DNA of 64,000 nucleotides from Anammoximicrobium sp964409865 (GTDB lineage Bacteria > Planctomycetota > Planctomycetia > Pirellulales > Pirellulaceae), in NCBI GenBank assembly GCA_964409865.1, contig CAYPGE010000002.1, positions 1-64,000 of the forward strand, in the 5' to 3' direction. How positions within the stretch are numbered: the first letter of the stretch is position 1; each line of letters starts with the position of its first letter. Under the pieces are notes generated by a model. It was not told the DNA's origin. It worked only from the letters and a program-made list of their open reading frames with translations, and made no database searches. Position numbers and translations under genes: made by a program. Shown here one piece after another: positions 35,597-43,578 of the stretch.

Positions 35597-36208
35597 TTAC
35601 TCTTCGTCGTAATGCACAATCAGGTCGCCGTTGCAGCAGAAAACGACTTCCACTTCAAATCCGCAGCACCAGCGGTACAACACGCGGATGCGGCCCAGCA
35701 GACCTTTTCGAGCTTCCACCTGCGGTACATCGGTGCAGCAGGCAGGGATGCACACGGGCACCTCGACGGCGCATTGGCCGCAACTGTCGACGGGGACCAC
35801 CAGCACCGTTTGCACCGGCGGCGCACAGGCGAAAACGCCCTTCCGCAGCCGGCAGTGATTCCGATACTCGATGCGTCGCTGCTGGGGGCATCCGCATCCC
35901 GGCGTCGGGCAGCAGCTGATTTCTCCCTTCTGGACAGCAGGCATGGGCATCAGCGGAAGGGCATCAAGCGGGCCCTCTTGAATCAACCCCAACGGAACCT
36001 TCTGGACGGCATCGACGGGCGGTTTCTGGATCACGTCCAGAGGCCCTTTCTGCCAGGGATCCGCTGGGTAGCCCTCTGGTTGTGCCGGGACCACCTCCCA
36101 AACCGCTGGCGCGTGCCGATGACGCGGTTCCGCCTGGGCTGGGAGGACAGACACGCCCATCGCAGCGACGACGGCGATCGCCGAAATACTGACAGCAATC
36201 CTGGACAT
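35597..36208 (-). CDS. secreted Cys-rich protein with 8-residue repeats
   Basis: A 203-aa protein from the ATG at 36208 (GAGGAGAGAACCG upstream). A signal peptide covers about 1-26 (ends LPAQA). Residues 53-84 consist of four 8-residue repeats of the type QKGPLDVI, QKPPVDAV, QKVPLGLI, QEGPLDAL. The remainder contains 15 Cys, several as adjacent pairs (99-100, 157-158, 181-182, 191-192), suggesting extensive disulfide bonding or metal binding outside the cytoplasm. Cys-rich cell-wall proteins are known in planctomycetes; whether this is one is speculative. It is monocistronic and ends at a strong terminator. Confidence 0.7.
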   Translation of the reverse strand: MSRIAVSISAIAVVAAMGVSVLPAQAEPRHRHAPAVWEVVPAQPEGYPADPWQKGPLDVIQKPPVDAVQKVPLGLIQEGPLDALPLMPMPAVQKGEISCCPTPGCGCPQQRRIEYRNHCRLRKGVFACAPPVQTVLVVPVDSCGQCAVEVPVCIPACCTDVPQVEARKGLLGRIRVLYRWCCGFEVEVVFCCNGDLIVHYDEE

Positions 36209-36410
36209 CGGTTCTCTCCTCGGTGACGAAGCCCAAGCGGAGGAAATGAGGCGCCGAAGTCCGTTGGCGCAGTCCACCACGTGTACCGATCCTTCTCAGC
36301 TATTATTTCTTCAGGAATCGGCAACGTCAACGCAATTCATCGGCATGCTCCATCCCTCGGGCTTCGTAATGCCAGGCCAGGGGTCCGGCACGATGCCGGC
36401 AGGACGATCG

Positions 36411-36464
36411 GGGCAGAATGATTTTGGGAAAGCGATTTCATCATTCTGCCCTAATCATTCTGCC
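36411..36464. repeat. GGCAGAATGAT-type inverted and direct repeat
   Basis: GGGCAGAATGAT (36411-36422) pairs with ATCATTCTGCCC (36440-36451), and a further copy, ATCATTCTGCC, follows at 36454-36464. It lies in the 402-bp gap between divergent genes (Cys-rich protein and MFS permease), so it may influence the start region of either. Nothing else was recognised in this gap. Confidence 0.7.
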
Positions 36465-36610
36465 GTTCAACGATTTCCGGCAATTCAGATTGGCATCGTA
36501 CTGCGAGTTTGTTCTGGCTATACTCTGCTGCACGGCGCAGGGAAGCGCCGTCGATGGTTTTGGGCCGGCCGCAGGCATCCGGGCTGGCCTTAGTGGAAAG
36601 GATTCCGACC

Positions 36611-38017
36611 TTGTGGTCGTTGAGCACGGCTCGGCGAGCGATCGTCGTTGCTAGCAGCCTGGGAATGGCTTATACGCAACTGACGACTTCGCCGGCCAAT
36701 ATCGCCTTGGCTCGGTCGCTGGGCGCCACCGGGCTGCACGTGGGGATCTTGGAATCGCTGCCGACCGCCATGCTGTTCATGCAGTTTGTGGCGGCCGTGT
36801 ACGTAAACTCGCTGCGCTATCGGCGCCGGTTGTGGATCGGAGTCTCCGTGGCCCAGCGTCTGATGCTGTTGCCCCCGGCGCTTGGCATCGTGCTGGTGCC
36901 CGAACTGGCGGACCACAGGTGGCTGTGGATTTTCATCGGTGCGGCGGCGCTGAATCATGGTCTACTCCACTTCGGCACGCCGCTGTGGATGTCCTGGATG
37001 GGCGACTACCTCCCGCGCCAGGGACTGAGTCAGTTCTGGGGTCTGCGGCATTTCTGGATGCAATGGACGGCCGCCTTGTCGCTGTTGGCCGGGGCCGGCC
37101 TGATGCTGGGCAGCGGCGGGACCATCCGCTGGGCCTTTGCGGTCTTGATCGCCGTCGCCGCGGTGGTCGGGCTGGCGGACGTGCTGACCTACTTGAACGT
37201 GGAAGAGCCTCCGGTCACACCTCTGCCGCAGGCGTCGCTGCGCCAGGTCCTGTCGGACCCTTTCCGCAATCCGCCTCTCCGGTCGTTCATCGCCTACTCA
37301 TGTTTCTGGAACTTTGCCTGCATGGTCGGCGCGCCGTTCATCAGCATGTTCCTGCTGCAATACGTGGGCATGAGCGTCGGCATGGTGCTGCTGGTGTGGG
37401 CGCTGTCCTGGGTCGGCGGGGCCGTGTTCTCCGGCGCGATGGGACGGTTGGCCGAGCGATACGGACACCGGCCGCTGCTGGTCTTGTGTACGGTGTTCAA
37501 GCCGCTCTTGATGCTGGTGCTACTCCTCCTGCCGCGCCACCCCACGTTGGCATTCTGGCTGGTCGTACCCGCGTTTATGCTGGACGCGTTATTGAACGCC
37601 GGGATCAGCATCGCCAGCAACGGGTTTTTGTTGAAGAACTCGCCGCGTCAGAACCGTTCGATGTTCATCGCGGCCGGGACCGCCGTGGCCGGCATGGTCG
37701 GCGGCGTCACCGCGGTCGCGGCCGGAGTGGTGCTGACCGGTCTGGCGCAGTGGTCCATCTCATGGGGAGCGATCCACATCAACGCGTTTCACCTCATGTT
37801 CGCCGTCAGTTTTCTGCTGCGGGTGCTCAGTATCGAGTGGGTGCGCCGCGTCGAGGAACCGGCGGCCGCCGAGGTCCGCCAGGTGCTGATCCAGTTGGTC
37901 GGGGCCACGCCGTTCCGTGCCCTGGGTTTCCCCGTGGGACTGTACCGGGTCGAGGAACGGGCGCCGGAGCCGGTGGAGCACGAGGAACGGCCTGAAAAGC
38001 GCCGCCTGGCGGCGTGA
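36611..38017 (+). CDS. major facilitator superfamily permease
   Basis: About 468 aa from a TTG at 36611, preceded by AAAGGATTCCGACC. An ATG at 36554 and the frame opening at 36509 are alternatives, but that part has no membrane-protein character. About 12 transmembrane helices are visible (for example FAVLIAVAAVVGLADVLTYL, LLMLVLLLLP, AAGTAVAGMVGGVTAVAAGV). The loop GRLAERYGHRP between helices in the second half corresponds to the MFS signature. Substrate unknown. A C-terminal cytoplasmic tail is Glu/Arg-rich. A terminator follows directly. Confidence 0.8.
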   Translation: MWSLSTARRAIVVASSLGMAYTQLTTSPANIALARSLGATGLHVGILESLPTAMLFMQFVAAVYVNSLRYRRRLWIGVSVAQRLMLLPPALGIVLVPELADHRWLWIFIGAAALNHGLLHFGTPLWMSWMGDYLPRQGLSQFWGLRHFWMQWTAALSLLAGAGLMLGSGGTIRWAFAVLIAVAAVVGLADVLTYLNVEEPPVTPLPQASLRQVLSDPFRNPPLRSFIAYSCFWNFACMVGAPFISMFLLQYVGMSVGMVLLVWALSWVGGAVFSGAMGRLAERYGHRPLLVLCTVFKPLLMLVLLLLPRHPTLAFWLVVPAFMLDALLNAGISIASNGFLLKNSPRQNRSMFIAAGTAVAGMVGGVTAVAAGVVLTGLAQWSISWGAIHINAFHLMFAVSFLLRVLSIEWVRRVEEPAAAEVRQVLIQLVGATPFRALGFPVGLYRVEERAPEPVEHEERPEKRRLAA

Positions 38018-38037
38018 TCACCCGTTGACAGGCTTTT

Positions 38038-38060
38038 GCCGGGGAAAAGCCCGGCTTTTT
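38038..38060 (+). terminator. rho-independent terminator after the MFS gene
   Basis: GCCGGG (38038-38043) pairs with CCCGGC (38050-38055) around GAAAAG, followed by TTTTT, 20 bp after the permease stop. Confidence 0.7.
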
Positions 38061-38176
38061 CGAAAAGGCCCAACCTCTGAAAATGTTCCGCTGGCTGGTC
38101 AAGTCGCAATTGGCGATCATAATACGTTCTTGGCTCGATCATCTGTCACTGCCGGTCTTCGCTTCCGGAGAATCCC

Positions 38177-39442
38177 TTGAACAGCCCCGACGTTTCCGCA
38201 GCCGCGCAGAGAGCTGAAGGCAAGCCGGGTCCCGTTGCCGATCGCCAGACGGCGCTGGGCGAACGCGTGCGCTCCTTGCGCCTGCCGGCCGAGGTCCGCG
38301 CGCATCGACCCGGGACGAGCTTTGTCCCCTGGCTGCTATGTCTGCTGCTGGCTGGCGCGGCGGGAACGCTGGGATACCTGTACTACGAAGAGGTGAACCG
38401 CAACGCCGAAGACGGCTCGTCCGCCAGCGCGTCACGGCCGATCGCTGGGTCCAAGGAGGGAAGAGGCTCGAATGGCTCGAAGCCGCCGGACGCTTCCGTT
38501 GCCGCCGCAACGAGCCAGAACGGTCCGATCGCGTTGGAGGCCAAAGGCTACATCGTCCCGCGCCGGGAGATCCTGGTCAGCCCACAGGTCAGCGGACGCT
38601 TGCTGAAAGTGGCCTTCGACGAGGGGCAGCGGGTCGAGCAGAACCAGGTGCTGGCCGAAATCGAGACGACGGAATTCGCGGCCGAACATCAACGGGCGCT
38701 GGCCGCACTGGAATCGGCCAGGCAACGGTTGCGGGAACTGGAGGCGGGCAACCGCCCGGAGGAGATCGCCCAGGCCGAGGCGGAACTGGCCGAGGCCAAG
38801 GCGCAGTTGCCGCAGGCCGAAGCCGAATGGAAGCGGAACGACGACTTGCGGCGATCGCGAACGATTTCCCAATTGGAGTTCGAGCAATCCGAAGCGGCCT
38901 ACTTGGCGCTGAAGAAGAAAGTCGAGCGTTTGCAGGCGGCCCTGGCGTTGATGAACAAAGGAGCCCGCGAGGAACGCATCGCGGCGGCTCGGGCGGAGGT
39001 CCAGCAGGCCGAAGCCGAACTGGTGCGGGCCCAGTGGAGGCTGGACAACTGCACGGTCCGGGCACCCATCGCCGGGACCATTCTCCGCAAGAACGCCGAG
39101 GAGGGCAACATCGTCAACCCGGTGGCGTTCAACGGATCGTACAGCCTGTGTGAAATGGCCGATTTGTCCGACCTGGAAGTCGATTTGTCCATCCAGGAGC
39201 GTGACATCGCTCGGGTCTTCGTCGGGCAGGTGTGCCAGGTGCGGGCCGAAGCCTATCCGGACCGCACCTACCAAGGCCTGGTCTCGCGGCTGATGCCCAT
39301 CGCCGATCGCGCTAAAGGGGCCATCCCCGTGCGGGTCAAACTGACCGTTCCGTCCGAGGAGGAAGGCGTCTACCTGAAGCCCGAAATGGGGGCGGTGGTG
39401 ACTTTTCTGAACGAGCGGTCCAAGAACGCGAATCCTCACTGA
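38177..39442 (+). CDS. HlyD-family periplasmic adaptor (membrane fusion protein)
   Basis: A 421-aa adaptor that starts at a TTG with GGAG seven bases upstream (no ATG is nearby). One N-terminal transmembrane helix (about 53-73, WLLCLLLAGAAGTLGYLYY). Lipoyl-like half motif VSPQVSGRLLKVAFDEGQRV, then a long coiled coil (about 165-285, with AALESARQRLREL and ERIAAARAEVQQAEAELV), the second lipoyl half VRAPIAGTILRKNAEEGNIV, and a beta-barrel domain. Known role: linking an inner-membrane exporter to an outer-membrane channel. It precedes an ABC ATPase and two FtsX-type permeases, a DevBCA/MacAB-like arrangement. Confidence 0.92.
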   Translation: MNSPDVSAAAQRAEGKPGPVADRQTALGERVRSLRLPAEVRAHRPGTSFVPWLLCLLLAGAAGTLGYLYYEEVNRNAEDGSSASASRPIAGSKEGRGSNGSKPPDASVAAATSQNGPIALEAKGYIVPRREILVSPQVSGRLLKVAFDEGQRVEQNQVLAEIETTEFAAEHQRALAALESARQRLRELEAGNRPEEIAQAEAELAEAKAQLPQAEAEWKRNDDLRRSRTISQLEFEQSEAAYLALKKKVERLQAALALMNKGAREERIAAARAEVQQAEAELVRAQWRLDNCTVRAPIAGTILRKNAEEGNIVNPVAFNGSYSLCEMADLSDLEVDLSIQERDIARVFVGQVCQVRAEAYPDRTYQGLVSRLMPIADRAKGAIPVRVKLTVPSEEEGVYLKPEMGAVVTFLNERSKNANPH

Positions 39443-39624
39443 TCCCCGCTGATCGGGAGTTTCCTGGCGGGCCTTAGACCCTGGGCGGCCGCAATCCAGG
39501 AGGCGCTCAAGACGGCTGCACGCCGTCATGAAAGACGCTAGAATGCCGCCATGAAATCAGGTTCAACCGCATGCGATGTGCGGCGGTGCGCCTGATTCGG
39601 CAACCCGATGGCAGAAGGGATCCT

Positions 39625-40335
39625 GTGACCGAGCAACGTTGGATCGTACGCATTCACGGCGTACATCGCTACTTCAAACGCGGCAGCGAGCGACTGGACG
39701 TCCTGAACGACCTGACGCTGAATGTCCCGGAAGGCGAATTTCTGGGCCTGATGGGCCCCAGTGGTTCCGGCAAGACGACGTTGCTGAATCTGATTGCCGG
39801 ACTCGACAAGCCAAGCGAGGGGCAAGTCTGGGTGGGCGAGGAGTTGATCTCGTCGATGTCCGAAAGCCAGTTGGCCCGCTGGCGGACGCGGCACGTGGGC
39901 TTCATTTTCCAGTTCTATCATCTGATGCCCGTGCTGACGGCGTACGAGAACGTCGAACTGCCGCTGCTGCTGTTGCCCTTGTCCGCGCGGCAGCGCCGCG
40001 AGCAGGTGATGACGGCGCTCGATCTGGTCGGCTTGAGCGACCGCGTCCGGCATCGTCCCGGCCAGCTGTCCGGCGGCCAGCAGCAACGCGTGGGGATCGC
40101 CCGCGCCATTGTCACCGATCCCACGTTGATCGTGGCGGACGAACCCACGGGCGATCTGGACGCCCGTTCGGCGGACGAGATCCTGAACCTGCTGGACGAA
40201 TTGCGCCGCTCGCAGCACAAGACCATCCTGCTGGTGACGCACGACCCCCGCGCGGCGCAACGCGCGGACCGCATCCTGCACTTGGAAAAAGGCCAACTGG
40301 TCGAGCAAAGGCAAGCAGAAGGAACACCTCCGTGA
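39625..40335 (+). CDS. ABC exporter ATPase (MacB/LolD type)
   Basis: A 236-aa ATPase starting at the GTG at 39625 (AGAAGGGA upstream); the open frame upstream is not coding. Walker A GPSGSGKTT (44-52), Q-loop in FIFQFYHLMPV, signature LSGGQQQRV, Walker B LIVADEPTGDLD and the H-loop THD are all intact, so it is expected to be active. It belongs to the MacB/LolD/FtsE group that works with FtsX-type permeases. Its stop overlaps the GTG start of the next gene by four bases (GTGA). It lies 182 bp downstream of the HlyD adaptor gene. Confidence 0.94.
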   Translation: MTEQRWIVRIHGVHRYFKRGSERLDVLNDLTLNVPEGEFLGLMGPSGSGKTTLLNLIAGLDKPSEGQVWVGEELISSMSESQLARWRTRHVGFIFQFYHLMPVLTAYENVELPLLLLPLSARQRREQVMTALDLVGLSDRVRHRPGQLSGGQQQRVGIARAIVTDPTLIVADEPTGDLDARSADEILNLLDELRRSQHKTILLVTHDPRAAQRADRILHLEKGQLVEQRQAEGTPP

Positions 40336-41576
40336 AGTTTTTCCGCTTGATGCTCAAGAACATTCGCCGCAACCTGATCGGATCGATCGTGATCGTGTTG
40401 GGCACGATGGTGCTGGTGCCCGTGGTGATTTTCGTCTGGTCGATCCTGGCCTTCCTGGACGCGGCTACGGCCGAGAAGTCCAAGGACTTCAAGGGCATCG
40501 TGACCGAACGCTGGCGGTTGCCCAGCCAGATGCCTTTCGCTTATGCCGCCAGCCTGAGCGAAGGCGCGGCGAGCAAGCCGGGGGACATCAAGCCGGAAGA
40601 TTCGATGACCTGGCAGTTCTACGGGGGCACGCTGGACCCGGAGAAACGGACTCGTGAAAACAGTATGTTTGCCATTGCGACCGAACCGCGCAAACTGCGC
40701 ACGATGATGGACGAGTTGGACACCCTGCCGCCCGAGGAGGCGGCAAGGCTGGATGAAGCGATTCAGAAGATGGAACAGAACCGGCAGGGGATCATCATGG
40801 GCCAAGACCGCCTGGCAGCGGTCAACAAGCGTGTGGGCGAGCGCATCAAGCTGTACGGGATCAACTACCGCGATATCGACCTGGAATTGGAGATCGTGGG
40901 CACGTTCCCGGAGAGCCGCTACGACAATACGGCGGCGATCCATCGCGACTATCTGCTGGCGGCCTTGGACGCCTACGAGCGGCAGACCGGCCAGCCCCAT
41001 CCGCTGGCCGACAAGACGCTGAACCTGGTTTGGCTCCGCGTGCCGGACAGCGAAGCGTTTGCCAAGGTCGCCGGCCAGATTCTGGCCTCGCCGAATTACA
41101 CCAGTCCGGCGGTCAAGTTCGAGACGGCCGCGTCGGGCATCGCTTCGTTCCTGGATGCCTACCGCGATCTGATCTGGGGCATGCGTTGGCTGCTCGCGCC
41201 GGCGCTGCTGTTCACGCTGGCCCTGGTGATCTCGAATGCCATCAGCATCAGCGTCCGCGAACGGCAGAAGGAACTGGCCGTGCTGAAAGTGCTGGGATTC
41301 CGGCCCTGGCAGATCATGGCATTGGTGTTGGGTGAAGCTTCGCTGGTCGGCGTGCTGGCCGGATTGTGCAGCGCCGGCGCGACGTTCGCGACCGTCAATT
41401 TCGTGTTCGGGGGATTCAAGTTCCCGATCGCCTTCTTCGGCGCCTTCTACATCCCGGCGGACGCCATCGTCTGGGGCGTCGGCGTCGGCCTGCTGACGGC
41501 GCTGTTGGGCAGCGTCATGCCGGCTTGGAACGCCGGCCGGATCAGGGTCTCGGAAGTTTTTGCCAAGGTGGCTTGA
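40332..41576 (+). CDS. FtsX/MacB-type ABC permease, first subunit
   Basis: A 414-aa permease beginning with a GTG that overlaps the ATPase stop. An N-terminal transmembrane helix (about 13-40, IGSIVIVLGTMVLVPVVIFV) is followed by a large periplasmic domain of about 240 residues and three C-terminal helices: ALLFTLALVISNAISISVRER, a second around GEASLVGVLAGLCSAGATF, and a third near VGVGLLTALLGSVMPAW. The VRERQKELAVLKVLGF stretch between helices is the coupling motif of FtsX-like permeases. It probably pairs with the next gene product as a heterodimer driven by the upstream ATPase. Confidence 0.9.
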   Translation: MKFFRLMLKNIRRNLIGSIVIVLGTMVLVPVVIFVWSILAFLDAATAEKSKDFKGIVTERWRLPSQMPFAYAASLSEGAASKPGDIKPEDSMTWQFYGGTLDPEKRTRENSMFAIATEPRKLRTMMDELDTLPPEEAARLDEAIQKMEQNRQGIIMGQDRLAAVNKRVGERIKLYGINYRDIDLELEIVGTFPESRYDNTAAIHRDYLLAALDAYERQTGQPHPLADKTLNLVWLRVPDSEAFAKVAGQILASPNYTSPAVKFETAASGIASFLDAYRDLIWGMRWLLAPALLFTLALVISNAISISVRERQKELAVLKVLGFRPWQIMALVLGEASLVGVLAGLCSAGATFATVNFVFGGFKFPIAFFGAFYIPADAIVWGVGVGLLTALLGSVMPAWNAGRIRVSEVFAKVA

Positions 41577-41589
41577 GCAAAGGACGAAG

Positions 41590-42945
41590 ATGCAGATTTC
41601 TCCAGCGTTGTTGATTCCGTTGGCCGTCCTTGGCGCCGCAGCGGGCTTGCTGGCGTGGCGAGGCAAGATCCCGTTCGGCTACAACGTGCGCAATCTCGTG
41701 GTCCGCTGGAAGACGACGTTGCTGACGGTCCTCGCCTTCGTCGCCGTCAACGCACTGCTGGTCGTGATGATGGCGTTCGTCAACGGCATGTACCAGTTGA
41801 CGGACAGCAGCGGGAATCCGGCGAACGTAGTGGTGCTGTCAGAAGGGGCGACGGACGAGTCGTTCAGCAATCTGCAATTCACGGACGCGGGCGAGTTGGA
41901 GAGCCACTCGAAAATCGCTCGCGACAACGGCCGCCCTATGTGCAGCCGGGAAGCCTACCTGGTGGTGAATCAGCCGATCCCGGAGACTCGGCCGGGCCGG
42001 CCCCCGCGGCGGTTTCTCCAATTGCGAGGTGTCGACGACCCAGTCCTGTCGGCCGGGATTCACGATCTGCAGTTGTACGACGGCGGCCGCTGGTTTTCGC
42101 AGGCCGGAGTGCAGCAATTGCCCGGTTCGGGCGAAGGCTCGTCGGAAAGGTCGCCCGCCATCGAAGTCGTCCTGGGCGAAGGCATCGCCCGCGAGTTGGG
42201 TCGGGACCGCAACGCGCAGGCCCTGCAGACCGCGCGCAACCGGGAGCGATTGGACGTCGGCGATGCGTTCGTGCTGGGAGGGCGTCAATGGCTCGTGGTG
42301 GGCCTGATGCAATCGTCCGGATCGACGTTTGATTCGGAGGTCTGGGCCAAGCGGGCGATCATCGGCCCGATGTTCGGCAAGGAAACGTACACTTCCTTGG
42401 TGTTGCGCGCTCCAGGCCCGGCAGCGGCCAGAGAGTTGAAAGACTACCTGAACCTCGAATACAAGCAAGCCGCCGTCCAGGCGCTGCTGGAGGAAGAGTA
42501 TTTTGCCAACCTTTCCCAGACGAACAAGCAGTTCTTGGTCAGCGTGATTTTCGTCGTCTTCTGGCTGGCCGTGGGCGGCGCGTGCGGGTTGATGAACACC
42601 ATGTTTGCCGCGATCAGCCAGCGCAAGCGAGACATCGGCGTGCTGCGGCTGCTGGGGTTCGCCCGCTGGCAGATTCTGGCTTCGTTGCTCATCGAGTCGC
42701 TGGTGATGGGCTTGGCGGGCGGCGTGCTGGGCTGCGGCTTGGGTGCGCTGTGCAACGGAGTCAAGGCCAGCAGCATTGTATCCAGCGGCCAAGGCGGCCC
42801 CGGCAAGTTCGTGGTGCTGGTCATGACGGTCAGCGGCGACACCGTGCTGTTGGGTATCTTGCTGTCGGCCGCCATGGGGCTGCTCGGCGGTCTCCTGCCA
42901 GCGATCGTGGCCGTCTGTCGGCGGCCGTTGGAGGCACTGCGGTAA
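41590..42945 (+). CDS. FtsX/MacB-type ABC permease, second subunit
   Basis: A 451-aa permease starting at the ATG at 41590 after AAAGGACGAAG, 13 bp behind the first permease gene. It has an extra short N-terminal helix (3-22), a transmembrane helix at about 38-60, a periplasmic domain and three C-terminal helices. SQRKRDIGVLRLLGFARWQI matches the FtsX coupling region. The exported molecule is unknown; relatives export lipids, peptides or macrolides. With the adaptor and ATPase it completes a four-gene tripartite exporter, for which no outer-membrane TolC-like gene is present in the window. Confidence 0.9.
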   Translation: MQISPALLIPLAVLGAAAGLLAWRGKIPFGYNVRNLVVRWKTTLLTVLAFVAVNALLVVMMAFVNGMYQLTDSSGNPANVVVLSEGATDESFSNLQFTDAGELESHSKIARDNGRPMCSREAYLVVNQPIPETRPGRPPRRFLQLRGVDDPVLSAGIHDLQLYDGGRWFSQAGVQQLPGSGEGSSERSPAIEVVLGEGIARELGRDRNAQALQTARNRERLDVGDAFVLGGRQWLVVGLMQSSGSTFDSEVWAKRAIIGPMFGKETYTSLVLRAPGPAAARELKDYLNLEYKQAAVQALLEEEYFANLSQTNKQFLVSVIFVVFWLAVGGACGLMNTMFAAISQRKRDIGVLRLLGFARWQILASLLIESLVMGLAGGVLGCGLGALCNGVKASSIVSSGQGGPGKFVVLVMTVSGDTVLLGILLSAAMGLLGGLLPAIVAVCRRPLEALR

Positions 42946-42966
42946 GCTGTTTTCTGCCGTTCTCCT

Positions 42967-43443
42967 TCACTTCACCGAGGAGACTCCAAACTGGCAGTTG
43001 TCGCGTTCACTGCAGACGGCGCAGGGGCCGGCGTCGCCGCGAAGGCGGGTCAGGCAGCACTCGATGCGCTGCGACATGATCTCCGCCATCAGCGTATGCA
43101 GGCCCAGCGGAGCGGTGACCAGGAAGGGCACGCGGGGATGCTTCTGAGCGGCTGCAGCCGCCATTGCCGGGATGTCTTGCTCCCAGTGCCGGCCGGGCAA
43201 GAGGAAGTAGGGGTGGATGACGATCAGCCGTGCGCCGCGCTGCACACAGCGGTCAAAGGCGGCGGCGATCGAGGGTTCGGCCAAATCCATGTGCGCCGGC
43301 TCGACGATCTTGTATCCGCTGTGTTGCTGGAACATCGCCACCACGTCCAGCAGCATGTCGTTGCTCTGTCTGCGTCGCGAGCCGTGATCGACGACGATGA
43401 CGCCGATTTCGTCACGAGGCGGGAGGTGGGGAAGAGTCGCCAT
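42967..43443 (-). CDS. CbiX/SirB-type chelatase with Cys-rich C-terminus
   Basis: A 158-aa short-form chelatase. Family motifs: VVDHGSRR (His20), EPAHMDLAEPS (His51) and HPYFLLPGRHWEQDIP (His77, His86), giving the His pair that binds metal during insertion into sirohydrochlorin (siroheme or cobalamin pathway). The last 30 residues carry Cys129, 130, 141, 144 and 150, including CAVCSERDNC, which looks like a metal or Fe-S site and is not part of the basic fold. No other cobalamin or siroheme gene is nearby. The ribosome binding site is weak. It lies downstream of the dehydratase-activase-type gene on the same strand, across a repeat. Confidence 0.85.
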   Translation of the reverse strand: MATLPHLPPRDEIGVIVVDHGSRRRQSNDMLLDVVAMFQQHSGYKIVEPAHMDLAEPSIAAAFDRCVQRGARLIVIHPYFLLPGRHWEQDIPAMAAAAAQKHPRVPFLVTAPLGLHTLMAEIMSQRIECCLTRLRGDAGPCAVCSERDNCQFGVSSVK

Positions 43444-43487
43444 AACGGATGCGGTCTTGGAGTTGGGGCGCCTGATTAGACAGTCCT

Positions 43488-43578
43488 GGCGAACGGTCGG
43501 GCGTTAGCCCACCGGTTCCTTCGATGCTGGCACGTCAATCCTGGGGGAAACCCGCGGGCTCACGCCCGGCGGTTCGCC
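43488..43578. repeat. inverted-repeat element, family 2 (copy B)
   Basis: Arms 43488-43517 and 43549-43578 are imperfect reverse complements. The left arm (GGCGAACGGTCGGGCGTTAG) is nearly identical to the arm at 11321. The stop codon and about the last 25 codons of the neighbouring minus-strand gene lie inside the element. Confidence 0.75.

Noticed and set aside
42967..43443. Part of a cobalamin biosynthesis operon
   Set aside because: Only the single chelatase gene is present; flanking genes are an exporter and an activase-type protein.
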